Below, piece by piece: positions 18,725-28,200 of a stretch of 64,000 bases of DNA (position 1 is its first letter; every line of letters begins with the position of its first letter). The stretch lies in assembly GCF_900156375.1 (NCBI RefSeq), contig NZ_FTNK01000003.1:434001-498000 (forward strand). The letters are read 5' to 3'. This DNA comes from Paenibacillus macquariensis (GTDB lineage: Bacteria; Bacillota; Bacilli; Paenibacillales; Paenibacillaceae). Made by a program: the position numbers and the translations under genes. Under the pieces are notes generated by a model, which saw nothing but the letters and a program-made list of their open reading frames with translations, was not told where the DNA came from and did not search any database.

Positions 18725-18825
18725 GCTTTCCATCCTTCCAAGTCTGTTTAATGGTTATAAATTACCGCTTTAACTGGATCATATTATACCACTTAGCCTT
18801 GGAAACGTCACTGACAAATACTTTA

Positions 18826-19443
18826 CTACGGCATATGAGGACAGTATTTTTTCATGTGTGCAATGGTCTCTTGATCACGGCTACTTCCCCTAAGATCAAG
18901 CTCACTTATAACATTATCTCTGGCTACTGTAGATAAATTCTGTCCGAACTTAAATTTGGCAGATTGGTGTTCGGGTATGATTTTCATGACTGCAACTCCC
19001 CGTAATCTTGAATTATAACGAGCATCAGCAGGGTCAATGGGATCATATCCTCCTTCTGGCTGTAGCTTTTGCATAAACAATGTGAATATTCTCCCTTTTT
19101 CGGATAGGTCGAGAACAAGTTCAGCGGTGCCGCTAACCATGACGCTCTTGAAATAGGAGGTGGCAGGACATGCTAATGCTGGATCACTAAAGTAGGAAGG
19201 AATCAATGCATATTCATCGGCTACTGTAAAACTAACCTGTTCATTGAGACGCATATGGTTCATTTTTTCCCCAACACGACTTCCATGAAAGTAGAAGAAT
19301 CCCTGATCATATACAAAATTAAGCGGAGTCACTCGTGGGCGACCCTGATCATCGACAGTTCCCAGAAATCCAAAAGTAATCTCTGATAAGAATTGGTTCA
19401 GTTCTATCTCTTCATCCACGCTGAATTCTTGTCTTCTCATCAC
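18826..19443 (-). CDS. pyridoxamine 5'-phosphate oxidase-like flavoprotein
   Basis: 205 residues with the split-barrel FMN-binding fold: FLGTVDDQGRPRVTPLNFVY (res about 26-45), YFHGSRVGEKMNHM, VSFTV, YFKSVMVSGTAEL. This pattern (GxxxxxGxPxxxP, then HG...G.K) fits the NimA/PNPOx-like group rather than PdxH proper. AGGAGA precedes; start is GTG 19443 or ATG 19440. It is divergent from a MocR-type regulator, an arrangement in which the regulator often controls vitamin B6 genes. The exact reaction is unknown. Confidence 0.78.
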   Translation of the reverse strand: MMRRQEFSVDEEIELNQFLSEITFGFLGTVDDQGRPRVTPLNFVYDQGFFYFHGSRVGEKMNHMRLNEQVSFTVADEYALIPSYFSDPALACPATSYFKSVMVSGTAELVLDLSEKGRIFTLFMQKLQPEGGYDPIDPADARYNSRLRGVAVMKIIPEHQSAKFKFGQNLSTVARDNVISELDLRGSSRDQETIAHMKKYCPHMP

Positions 19444-19530
19444 TCATCAGTCTCCTAATCTATTGATTAAATCACTTCCTAAACATATATTTATCGTATG
19501 ATATTGATTGACAAGTAAAAAGATCCAATT

Positions 19531-19563
19531 AAGATTATATTTTATAGTCCACTTTATAATCTT
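19531..19563. promoter_or_regulatory. inverted repeat in the MocR/PNPOx intergenic region
   Basis: AAGATTATA (19531-19539) and TATAATCTT (19555-19563) form a perfect inverted repeat just ahead of the ribosome site of the MocR-type gene. It may be an operator for autoregulation. Confidence 0.4.
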
Positions 19564-19583
19564 ACATAGAAGAAGGTGTATGT

Positions 19584-21050
19584 ATGGAACTCGCTTTGCC
19601 ATTGGACTCTTATTTAGAGGAATATCGTTACAAGTATTTGGCCATTTATTATGCATTACGTGACGCTATTCTAGATGGGAGACTTGCAGGAGGTTCCAAA
19701 CTTCCATCTACTCGTTATTTAGCGAATCTTTATGATATGTCTCGTGGTTCAGTTGCCCAGAGTTACGATATGCTACTTGCGGAAGGGTACGTACAAATGG
19801 AGGTCGGGAGGGGAACTTTCGTGACTCATTCGGGTCCATCTCCAGTATCTTCTATAGAGAGTACACCTAGTGCTGAGATTACGCTCTCTTCGTGGGGAAT
19901 AAGACTGATGAGTCAACAGCGAACTTCCTACAGTAATCTGAAACTTGAGGGAGTCATCAGCTTTTTACCTGAATCGATACCTATGGCATATTTCCCTTAT
20001 GATGCCTGGCGTAGTGCGTTAGCTTATGCAGGTGGAAAAGGAGGAGGAGATTTAGAGTTGCCTACTCCTCCTGAGGGAGATATTCAGCTACGTGAGGCTA
20101 TTGCAGGATATCTACGGATTACACGTGGAATCACAGTGTCTGCCGCAAACATCGTTCTATTTAGTGGATCTATGCAGGGTATTGCGATTCTTTCACAGCT
20201 TCTAGTGAACGAAGGTGAACGTGTCGTCGTGGAAGATCCAGGTTATTTCGGTATTCATAAAGCTGTACAAGCATGTGGGGGCACGATTGTTAGAGGAGAC
20301 GTAGATGAGGAAGGGTTAATACCTAGGGATTGGGATGCAAGGGTACTATTTGTGACGCCTAGTCGTCATTATCCTACAGGTGCGGTACTTTCCTTAGAAC
20401 GACGTAGGAGGATATTAGCGTGGGTACAGGAGCGAGAGGGAATTATAATAGAAGATGATTATGATAGTGAGTTTAGATTTCGCGGTCGTCCGATTGAACC
20501 TCTAAAGGCGTTGGATCGTGACGGTAGAGTCATCTATCTAGGCTCATTCTCTAAAACGATGTTTGCTGGATTACGATTAGGTTATGCATTAATTCCGAAC
20601 TCACTTCTTGAGCCAGTGAAGCGAGCCAAAGCATTCTATGATCCAATATCACCAGGATTATTAGAACAAAGGGCGTTAGCGCATTTCATGTTCCATGGAC
20701 ATTATAAGCGCCATCTACGACGAATGACTCGAATATACAGCACGCGGCACGATCGATTCTGCACCTCGATCTCTGCTCATATTAGTGAAATATTCCGGTT
20801 TATTCCTGGGGATGCTGGACTTCATGTGTATGCTCTATGGCAGCGATCTACTGAGGAATTTGAAGCTTTTAAAGAGGCTTCAAAGCGTAGAGGTGTGGAG
20901 TTTAGGGATGCTCAAGCATATAGAATCAAACCCGGTCCAAAAGCCGTTTGTTTTGGATTTGCTCACCTTCATGATGATCAGATTATTGAAGGTGTAAACC
21001 GACTTGCGCTAGCATGGCAGGATGTGCAACAATTATTTAGATGCAGATGA
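19584..21050 (+). CDS. MocR/PdxR-type GntR regulator with aminotransferase domain
   Basis: 488 residues. Residues 1-80 are a GntR winged HTH (YYALRDAILDGRLAGGSKLPSTRYLA, SRGSVAQSYDMLLAEGYV). Residues about 115-488 are a type I aminotransferase fold with DPGYFG, VTPSRHYPTGAVLS, IIEDDYDSEFR and the PLP-lysine motif GSFSKTMFAGLRLGY. Such proteins use PLP or a derivative as co-effector. It is divergent from the PNPOx-like gene, which is its likely target. AGAAGGTG precedes the ATG. Confidence 0.9.
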   Translation: MELALPLDSYLEEYRYKYLAIYYALRDAILDGRLAGGSKLPSTRYLANLYDMSRGSVAQSYDMLLAEGYVQMEVGRGTFVTHSGPSPVSSIESTPSAEITLSSWGIRLMSQQRTSYSNLKLEGVISFLPESIPMAYFPYDAWRSALAYAGGKGGGDLELPTPPEGDIQLREAIAGYLRITRGITVSAANIVLFSGSMQGIAILSQLLVNEGERVVVEDPGYFGIHKAVQACGGTIVRGDVDEEGLIPRDWDARVLFVTPSRHYPTGAVLSLERRRRILAWVQEREGIIIEDDYDSEFRFRGRPIEPLKALDRDGRVIYLGSFSKTMFAGLRLGYALIPNSLLEPVKRAKAFYDPISPGLLEQRALAHFMFHGHYKRHLRRMTRIYSTRHDRFCTSISAHISEIFRFIPGDAGLHVYALWQRSTEEFEAFKEASKRRGVEFRDAQAYRIKPGPKAVCFGFAHLHDDQIIEGVNRLALAWQDVQQLFRCR

Positions 21051-21097
21051 ACGTAAACCTTGTAGTAGAATACATAACAAAGGAGGGGGATTACGAT

Positions 21098-21892
21098 ATG
21101 CTACATGCTTCACCGTCCTCTTTTGAGATCAAACCTTCATTAGCCAAAATTGTGTGTGAACCTAGTTGGAAATGGCAAAAAAGAGAAAAGGCATTGCCAA
21201 ATTATGATTTATTTTATGTGTGGAGTGGTGAGGGTACGCTCATAAGGAATGATGAATCTTATGAAATTGGTAAAGGAAGCTGCTTTCTATTTCGACCTGG
21301 AGATCACACAAGTGCTGTTCATAATCCACAGAAACCATTGGTTCTGAGTTATATTCACTTTGATGTGATAGAGCCCGTAACAGAGATACCACTTCCTTAT
21401 CGAAAGATACAAGAGACAGTTGATTTTGAATATATGTTGGCTCGTTACGTACGGTTATTTCTAGTGAACACCTATGCTGCTAAAGAGGAAGGTCAGCTCA
21501 TTCTCAAGCAGTTGATGATCCATTTGCTACGTGAGGATCACCATGATAATCATCAGCCTGTTCTCAAAATAGTAAGTAATCAATTGACAGAGGTCATACA
21601 TGAAATAGCCAACTATATACGTCAACATCCAGGAATCCAGCATCGTGTGGAAGACTTGGCAGCACGTGCTGGACTATCGCCACGCTATTTCTCTATTAAA
21701 TTCAAAGATTTAATAGGTTCCCCTGTTCAGTCCTATATTATAAAGATGCGTATTGAAAGAGCTCAACATTTACTGCTATATGCGGGCATGAATGTCACAG
21801 AAGTAGCAGATACTTTAGGGTACCGCGATATCTTTTTTTTCAGTAGGCAATTTAAGCAATATACAGGTCAGAATCCGTCAGAAATTCGTTAG
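21098..21892 (+). CDS. AraC-family regulator with N-terminal cupin
   Basis: 264 residues. N-terminal sensor half is a cupin-like beta-barrel (YDLFYVWSGEGTLIRN, FLFRPGDHTSAVHNP). C-terminal two HTH motifs: VEDLAARAGLSPRYFSIKFK and VTEVADTLGYRDIFFFSRQF, ending YTGQNPSEIR. I chose ATG 21098 because AAAGGAGGGGG lies upstream; a longer ORF version overlaps the end of the preceding gene. The small-molecule signal is unknown, probably a sugar or related compound. A terminator follows. Confidence 0.85.
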   Translation: MLHASPSSFEIKPSLAKIVCEPSWKWQKREKALPNYDLFYVWSGEGTLIRNDESYEIGKGSCFLFRPGDHTSAVHNPQKPLVLSYIHFDVIEPVTEIPLPYRKIQETVDFEYMLARYVRLFLVNTYAAKEEGQLILKQLMIHLLREDHHDNHQPVLKIVSNQLTEVIHEIANYIRQHPGIQHRVEDLAARAGLSPRYFSIKFKDLIGSPVQSYIIKMRIERAQHLLLYAGMNVTEVADTLGYRDIFFFSRQFKQYTGQNPSEIR

Positions 21893-21927
21893 ATTGAGAT
21901 GCATTGAAAGACACTTGAATAGGAATA

Positions 21928-21972
21928 AAAGCAACTTTGGGCCTGTGATTGATCTGAAGTTGCTTTTTTTAT
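21928..21972 (+). terminator. Rho-independent terminator
   Basis: AAAGCAACTT / AAGTTGCTTT with a 19-base loop, then a run of T. Confidence 0.85.
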
Positions 21973-22014
21973 TATAAAATGAGGTTTTGATAAGGAAGGG
22001 AGCGATCGATTGTC

Positions 22015-22872
22015 ATGATTCGGAACAATAAGGGTAAGATTGCACTCATTACAGGGTGTTCTAGCGGCTTTGGTCTTCTTACCAGTGTGGAGCTTGCGCG
22101 CGAGGGATTCATGGTTGTGTCAGGTATGCGTAATCCAGAGGACAAGGAAGCGTTAATGAAAGCTGCACAGATGGCGGGTGTGGAGTCGTCTATTCAAGTG
22201 GTAGAAATGGATGTTCGAAATGAAGTTCAAGTACAGGATGTGGTGATGCAGATTCAGAATAATTATGGTCGTCTAGATATTCTGATCAATAATGCGGGTG
22301 TAGCGGTCGGTGGGATGATTGAAGAAATTCCGTTATCCATGTGGAAGGAGCAAATGGAGATTAATTTCTTAGGGATGGTGTGTGTGACGCAAGCTGTTCT
22401 ACCTTTAATGAGAGAAGGTGGAAGGGGACTGATTATTCAGATGAGTAGTATTAGTGGCAATGTTGGGTTTCCAGGGTATGGACCTTATGCTTCTTCTAAA
22501 TTCGCATTAGAAGGTTTCAGTGAGTGTCTCGCCATGGAAGTGAAGCCATTTGGTATTGATGTTGTTCTCGTTGAGCCAGGAGCCTATGGGACACCCATCT
22601 GGGGGAAGAGTTTCTCTCAGATGAGTCAAGCATCCCATTCTCCGTATAAAGGTTTACTGGGTCGCGTCCTGCAGTATTCTCAACGAAGTGCGGCAGCTAG
22701 CGGTAACCCACTTGATGTAGCTAAATTAATAGCAAAGATTGCTACTGTTCGTTCTCCAGCATTTCGTTACGCTCTTCCTCGTGGGACCACAGTAACGATG
22801 CTTGCCAAACAATGGCTGCCAGATCGATGGTTTCATCGCATCATTCTTAATCTGTTACATCGCAAGGGTTAA
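22015..22872 (+). CDS. SDR-family oxidoreductase
   Basis: 285 residues. TGCSSGFG (NAD(P) motif, about res 14-21), NNAGVAVGG, SSISGNVG and YASSKFALEGF (Y-x3-K). GMRNP after strand 2 suggests NADP. The C-terminal 40 residues (TVTMLAKQWLPDRWFHRIIL) are longer than the minimal SDR. The substrate is unknown. AAGGAAGGGAG precedes the ATG at a rather long distance. The 3' end overlaps the convergent psd gene by 26 bases. Confidence 0.83.
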   Translation: MIRNNKGKIALITGCSSGFGLLTSVELAREGFMVVSGMRNPEDKEALMKAAQMAGVESSIQVVEMDVRNEVQVQDVVMQIQNNYGRLDILINNAGVAVGGMIEEIPLSMWKEQMEINFLGMVCVTQAVLPLMREGGRGLIIQMSSISGNVGFPGYGPYASSKFALEGFSECLAMEVKPFGIDVVLVEPGAYGTPIWGKSFSQMSQASHSPYKGLLGRVLQYSQRSAAASGNPLDVAKLIAKIATVRSPAFRYALPRGTTVTMLAKQWLPDRWFHRIILNLLHRKG

Positions 22873-23674
22873 GGTTCGTTCTTTGTGAAGAAGCATGGAG
22901 ATCACCCAAACGCTGCCCCATACGTACAGCATCTCCGATTTTGATATCTTCTCGAGGTGTAAAGGTATCGTTCTCCATAAGTAGAACAACGGTCGATCCA
23001 AATTCGAAATAGGCAAGATCATCACCTTTAGTCCATTCGTTCACAGAGGCGTCTGTGTATTGGATACTGCTGACATTCATCGCACCAACTTTTACGACGG
23101 CCACTTCTCCAAATGAATGAGCAATATATGTGATGAGTCTTTCGTTACGGCATAGCACAGAACGCATATGAGTCATTGCGAAATCATTTACAGGATAAAC
23201 ACGACCCTTGATATGTTCACTTTCCGTCTGAACTCCTGTTACAGGAGAATGGATGCGATGATAATCGGTCGGACTTAAGTAAAGTACAAATACATAACCA
23301 TTCTTATAGAGCTCTAGATGAGGAGAGTGATGAAGGAGATCCTGTACCGAATAATCTTGACCTTTTACATTTAGAATAGTTCCTGCTGAGATCTTACCCA
23401 TTGCTGTAATGAGCGCGTCAACAGGGCTTGTTAACGAATGCTCAAACGCATCGATAGGTCTCATTCCTGGTTTCAGTCTTCGTGTAAAGAACGCGTTAAG
23501 TGAACGATACTCACGTATATCTTTCTCCGCTTCAGATACGGGTATTTGATAGTTTCGTATAAACGTTGGGATGACGTAGCGGCTTACACTACTGTGAGAA
23601 AAACGACCCATTATTCGGGAAATCGATTTTCTTGAGGAGAGCTCGGTCATCAATCGCAGTATTTTTTTTGCCAT
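22847..23674 (-). CDS. psd: phosphatidylserine decarboxylase proenzyme
   Basis: Converts phosphatidylserine to phosphatidylethanolamine at the membrane. 275 residues. The family signatures SLNAFFTRRLKPGMRPID, SPVDALI, LSPTDYHRIHSPV and GRVYPVND are present. The self-cleavage site is FEFGSTVVLL (GST; the serine becomes the pyruvoyl group), with FGST where many enzymes have LGST. GAGGGAGAAAA precedes the ATG on the minus strand. The pssA partner is not in the window. Confidence 0.93.
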   Translation of the reverse strand: MAKKILRLMTELSSRKSISRIMGRFSHSSVSRYVIPTFIRNYQIPVSEAEKDIREYRSLNAFFTRRLKPGMRPIDAFEHSLTSPVDALITAMGKISAGTILNVKGQDYSVQDLLHHSPHLELYKNGYVFVLYLSPTDYHRIHSPVTGVQTESEHIKGRVYPVNDFAMTHMRSVLCRNERLITYIAHSFGEVAVVKVGAMNVSSIQYTDASVNEWTKGDDLAYFEFGSTVVLLMENDTFTPREDIKIGDAVRMGQRLGDLHASSQRTNLNPCDVTD

Positions 23675-23852
23675 GTTTTTTCTCCCTTCAGAGGTTACGT
23701 AAGCGCTCTGAAATATATTGACATAGTTTAGATTTTAAATCAATTCCTTCTTGTTATTATACTGTATTCCAGAAATTAAGGTTTCTCAAAAATGAAGCAA
23801 TATCTAATGGTAGTAGCTGCTTGTGCTAAGGAAGTTTATTATCTCTACATAG

Positions 23853-23909
23853 AATAAAGAATGGATAGGAAATCAGAGTTGGGTCTGAGGTCACTATTCA
23901 TTCTTTATT
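23853..23909 (-). terminator. terminator of the YheC/D-type gene
   Basis: Nested inverted repeats: AATAAAGAATGGATAG pairs with CTATTCATTCTTTATT, with an inner TCAGA/TCTGA stem. It lies just past the minus-strand stop at 23913. Confidence 0.65.
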
Positions 23910-23912
23910 GTT

Positions 23913-25034
23913 TTAATAGTAATGGTATGAAGGAGGAAGGCTTCTACGGTATGCATCACTCTCTAACAAATGATGCGCGTAAGCCATAGGATGCTCATAG
24001 GTCTTTTTCCAAGTGGACGTCATGTTGGCTTTACGGAAGCCATAACGTTGATCTCGACCATTACATTCTATGAAATAGGGTTTACCTTTGGAGGTGATCC
24101 CAATATCCATACCGAAGTCTGCTAGCCATGGTAGTTGTGTGCTCAGACTCCATGCCATTTCTAAGGTGACCTGTTCAATGCATTGGATCACGGACAGGGG
24201 AGATTGGGAAGGAATACTAGTTGCAAGGATGGATTCAACCGGGACAGCAGTCGCTCCTTGGGCAATGTTAGTTACAAAGGTGTTAGATGGGGCGATCTTC
24301 GCATACATACCTGTCATTTGCCATAGTCCTTGTAACCCTCGTTGTATCGTTACGCGAATATCATATGCATTACCTTGATATTCAGCGAGTGGAATGCGCT
24401 CTTGTACGAGGAAGGGATGGCGAGATATTCTACGCAGCACAATGGGAGGCAGTTGCTCTTTGTTTAATGTGATTGTCTTCCACCCTCCAATGGAAGGAGA
24501 GTTTGAGTAGGTGAGCATCCAATTAGAATTGACTTTACGAAGCCGCATAATACCTTGGCCAATACTGCCACGGCAAGGCTTCAGAATGAGATCGTTATGT
24601 TTCTTCATCATACGACGAATGACTGTAGGTGTAGCTGTATCCGTATTGGGAAGGAATGGCTTCAACGATGGGTTGGATGATAATCGACGATGAATTTCAT
24701 CTTTACCATAACGATTACAGACATTGAAGACAATAATTCCTATATTGAGTAACCTACTTATTCGTAGATGTGAACTGTTGTTGACGTAAATCGCACGATT
24801 ATGAATGACCTTCGGAATGGGGATATCGATTAACACATAATCGTTATCATTCTTAATATAAGCAATACATCTACCCGTCTCCAAATCGATGTCTTCTAGC
24901 TTTAAAAACACAGGGATCAAGCCATAGACCTGAGCTCCTTCTTCATAATTCGCTAGTGATTCCTGACCCGTTTTGCAGCGAGGTATGCCTCGGTGCATGC
25001 TTGCATTAAGCAGGATACCAACTAATTGCTGCAT
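23913..25034 (-). CDS. YheC/YheD-family endospore coat-associated ATP-grasp protein
   Basis: 373 residues. Residues about 125-355 are an ATP-grasp fold: LILKPCRGSIGQGIMRL (ATP-binding Lys and Gly loop), FLVQERIPLAEYQGNAYDIR, and the metal-binding end FGMDIGITSKGKPYFIECNGR. The N-terminus (QQLVGILLNASMHRGI) and AQVYGLIPVFLKLEDID fit YheC/D, found in spore coats in Bacillus. The ligated substrate is unknown. ATG 25034 has AAGGAGGAACGGTC upstream; a longer version does not. It is divergent from the giant decapeptide-repeat gene, consistent with a shared spore-surface role. Confidence 0.87.
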   Translation of the reverse strand: MQQLVGILLNASMHRGIPRCKTGQESLANYEEGAQVYGLIPVFLKLEDIDLETGRCIAYIKNDNDYVLIDIPIPKVIHNRAIYVNNSSHLRISRLLNIGIIVFNVCNRYGKDEIHRRLSSNPSLKPFLPNTDTATPTVIRRMMKKHNDLILKPCRGSIGQGIMRLRKVNSNWMLTYSNSPSIGGWKTITLNKEQLPPIVLRRISRHPFLVQERIPLAEYQGNAYDIRVTIQRGLQGLWQMTGMYAKIAPSNTFVTNIAQGATAVPVESILATSIPSQSPLSVIQCIEQVTLEMAWSLSTQLPWLADFGMDIGITSKGKPYFIECNGRDQRYGFRKANMTSTWKKTYEHPMAYAHHLLESDAYRRSLPPSYHYY

Positions 25035-25243
25035 GACCGTTCCTCCTTGTCTGATGTTCAGTTCAGGTCCAGTATGTGTTCTCATCAGTGTACTTTCTAT
25101 TTAGGGAAACGGTATGGACGAATATGCTGAACGTGAAGGCCTATTTTTCAAATATTAGGTAAAAGTTTAGGCTACTGTGACAATGGTCTACTCTCTTGCA
25201 TATGATGCCCATGACGAAAGACAGCAGGAAGGAGAGAACTGCT

Positions 25244-28200
25244 TTGAATAAACCCACGAAGAATAAATCGAGTAAAAGTAAGAAGGCACCACTTTATTAT
25301 GTGGATGATCCGAATAAACAGGAACTAAGCTTTCTCGACAAGCCCAAATTAAGTCAGCCCCATAACAAAACGGAAGTAAGCATTCTTGCTGTAGCAGCTC
25401 CGGCTCGAGATCAGAGTATTGAAGAGCTAGAAACCATTATTGCTAAAAGGGTTAAGGAAGTTCCAAAAATTGAAATCGAAGTTGAAGTTAGTTCAGAGGA
25501 TCAGACGGAGGTAGAACAATCTCTGGAAGATCATAAAGTTGAGGAACTTGAAATTGAAACTACCTCTCAAGAAGAAGAAGAAGAAGAAGAGGTACTTTCA
25601 GTTATTGTGGTAGAAGAGCTGCTCATAGACAAACAACACCCCAACCGAAAAGTGGCTTTTATTTATGGGGATGATTTAACAGATGGTGCTGTTACAGCAG
25701 ATAAAATCGCTCCTAGAGCTATTGACGCATCTAAAATGAAAAAAGGTAGCATACAGAGTGAGCAATTGCAGGATTATGCAGTTGGGAGTATCCATATCGC
25801 AGATGGAGCCGTTATTTCTTCTAAAATTGCTTTGGGCTCGATCCATGCAGAACACGTGGTTGATGGCTCCATTGGATTTGATAAAATTTCCGATAAATCC
25901 ATAAGTGGTGAGAAATTAAAGGATGGAAGTATCAGTTCCGACAAGCTAAGTGATCGTACCATAGATGCTCACAAAATTGCAGACGCTTCTATCCAAAGTA
26001 GACACTTGAGCAATATGATTATTTCAAATGCATTGTTAGAGGATCATTCTATAACCGCAGATAAGGTTCAGAACAGTGCAATTCAAAGCGTACATTTAGC
26101 AAATGATGTCGTTGATAACTCTAAAATTGCTGATTTATCTATCACTGCATCCAAAATTCGTGACAATGCAGTTACAGGAATCAAGATTGCGGATGCCAGT
26201 ATTGAAGGAAAGCATATACAGGATAACGTGATTACAGCGAATCATTTGGCATTAGAGTCTATCGGGGGGGATCAGCTTCTACGCCGTAGTGTAGGTTCCG
26301 AACAATTGGCTCATGGAGCCGTTCAATCAGGACACATTGCTGAAGGTGCTGTAGAATCACTTCAGTTAGCTCAAAATTCTATACGAAGCAAGCATATACA
26401 GAAAGAAGCTGTTGGCAGTAATCATATTGCTGAAGGTGTAGTGGACGCCTATCATATTGCTGATCATAGTATAAGCTCGAAGAAAATAGTGGATCAGTCT
26501 ATAGGAACTACGCAACTCATCGAGCAGGCCGTGACAACTTCCAAAATTGCTGATCAGAGTATTATCTCAACTAAAATCATTGATGAAGCGATTCAAACAC
26601 GTCATATTGCTAAGTCCTCTATACTGGGTACTCAGATTGCTCCTCATGCAATCACGCCCAACCATCTCAATTCTGATGTGGTACTATCTGAGCACATAGC
26701 AAAACACGCCATTACGGAGCAACATATTCAGGCTGCGGCAGTGACGTCAGACAAAATGAGGCCAGATTCAGTTCAGGAATTTCATTTAGGGCATGAAGCC
26801 GTGTCAGAACGAGCCTTGGGTGCTAAGAGTGTCACAACAGGGAAGCTAGATCGAGGTAGTGTCACTAGTGACAAGTTAGCAGACGCTGCGGTCACTTCTG
26901 AGAAAATAGCGGGGGATGGTGTTCGTTCCCACAACATTGCACAAGGAGCAATACAAGCATTACACCTAGCGGATGACAGTGTTAGTGGGCGTGCACTACA
27001 AGAAGGCTCTATTCAGGCATTTCATCTGACAGATGGCGCGGTATCATCACGTCATGTTCAAGAGAAGAGTATTGGGCAAACGTTACTTCAGAATCAAGCG
27101 ATCACATCCATTAAGATTGCCCCAGGAGCGGTTAAAGATGAGCATATTTCACCGAACTCAGTTCTTTCCCATCATTTAGGGGATCATATTGTGACATCGC
27201 TTAAGTTATCTCCAGAAAGTGTATCCACGGATAAACTAAGTGAAATGTCTGTAACAACGTCTAAGTTAGCCGATGGCAGTGTGACAACAGAAAAGTTGGA
27301 ACAACAATCGGTAGGCTACGAACAGTTGAGTCCCCAGGCGGTACGATCTGATATTCTAGCAGAACGCTCGGTATCGTCTCAGCATATTAGTCTAAAGGCT
27401 GTAGAATCGGACCACATTAAGACCTCCGCTATTCTGTCTGAACATTTAGGAACATCATCGGTGGGCACAGATAGTATTCAGAATGGTTCGGTGACAGGTG
27501 AAAAGATAGCCTCTGGTTCTGTCAGCGGACGACAAATTGGACTTGAGAGTATTACAGGGAAACACCTCGAACAGGAGTCGATCCATGGCTATCATGTGAG
27601 AAAAGGAATTGTCACATATTCGCATCTTGCAGATGAGCTTAAATCTGGACAATGGATTCCTGAAAATAGTATTGATGGGGGTAAATTGCAAGCTGCTTCA
27701 TTAGCTACCTCCCACTTTCAAAAAGGGATCGTAGACAGTGATATCTTGAAGGAACAGGCCGTGAGTTCCGATAAAATTCAGTCGGGAGCGATCCAATCTC
27801 AGCATTTATCGAAAGATATTGTGCAAAGTGAGCATCTCAGTAACGGATCCGTTACAGCAGACCATATTCAGACCCAAGCGATTCACTCGCATCACCTTCA
27901 ACCAAAACTGATAACGGAATCTCATCTTCAAGCGGGCTTGATCCATTCTAAACATCTTCAGGAAGGTGTAATCCTTCCACATCATCTTCAAGAACAACTC
28001 ATTAGTGAGCGGCATCTTCAGCCGGGGTCTGTGTCCTCAGGACACATTGAGGATAGTTCTATCACGCTTTCACATCTGAGCGATGAGCTTAGATCCGGAC
28101 AATGGATTCCTGAGAATAGTATTGATGGTAGTAAATTGCAAGCTGCTTTATTAGATTCATCCCATTTTCAAAGCGGTGTAGTAGATAGTAATATCTTGAA

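Noticed and set aside
27455..28015. Minus-strand frames inside the repeat gene
   Set aside because: They are by-products of the repetitive coding sequence and lack ribosome sites.
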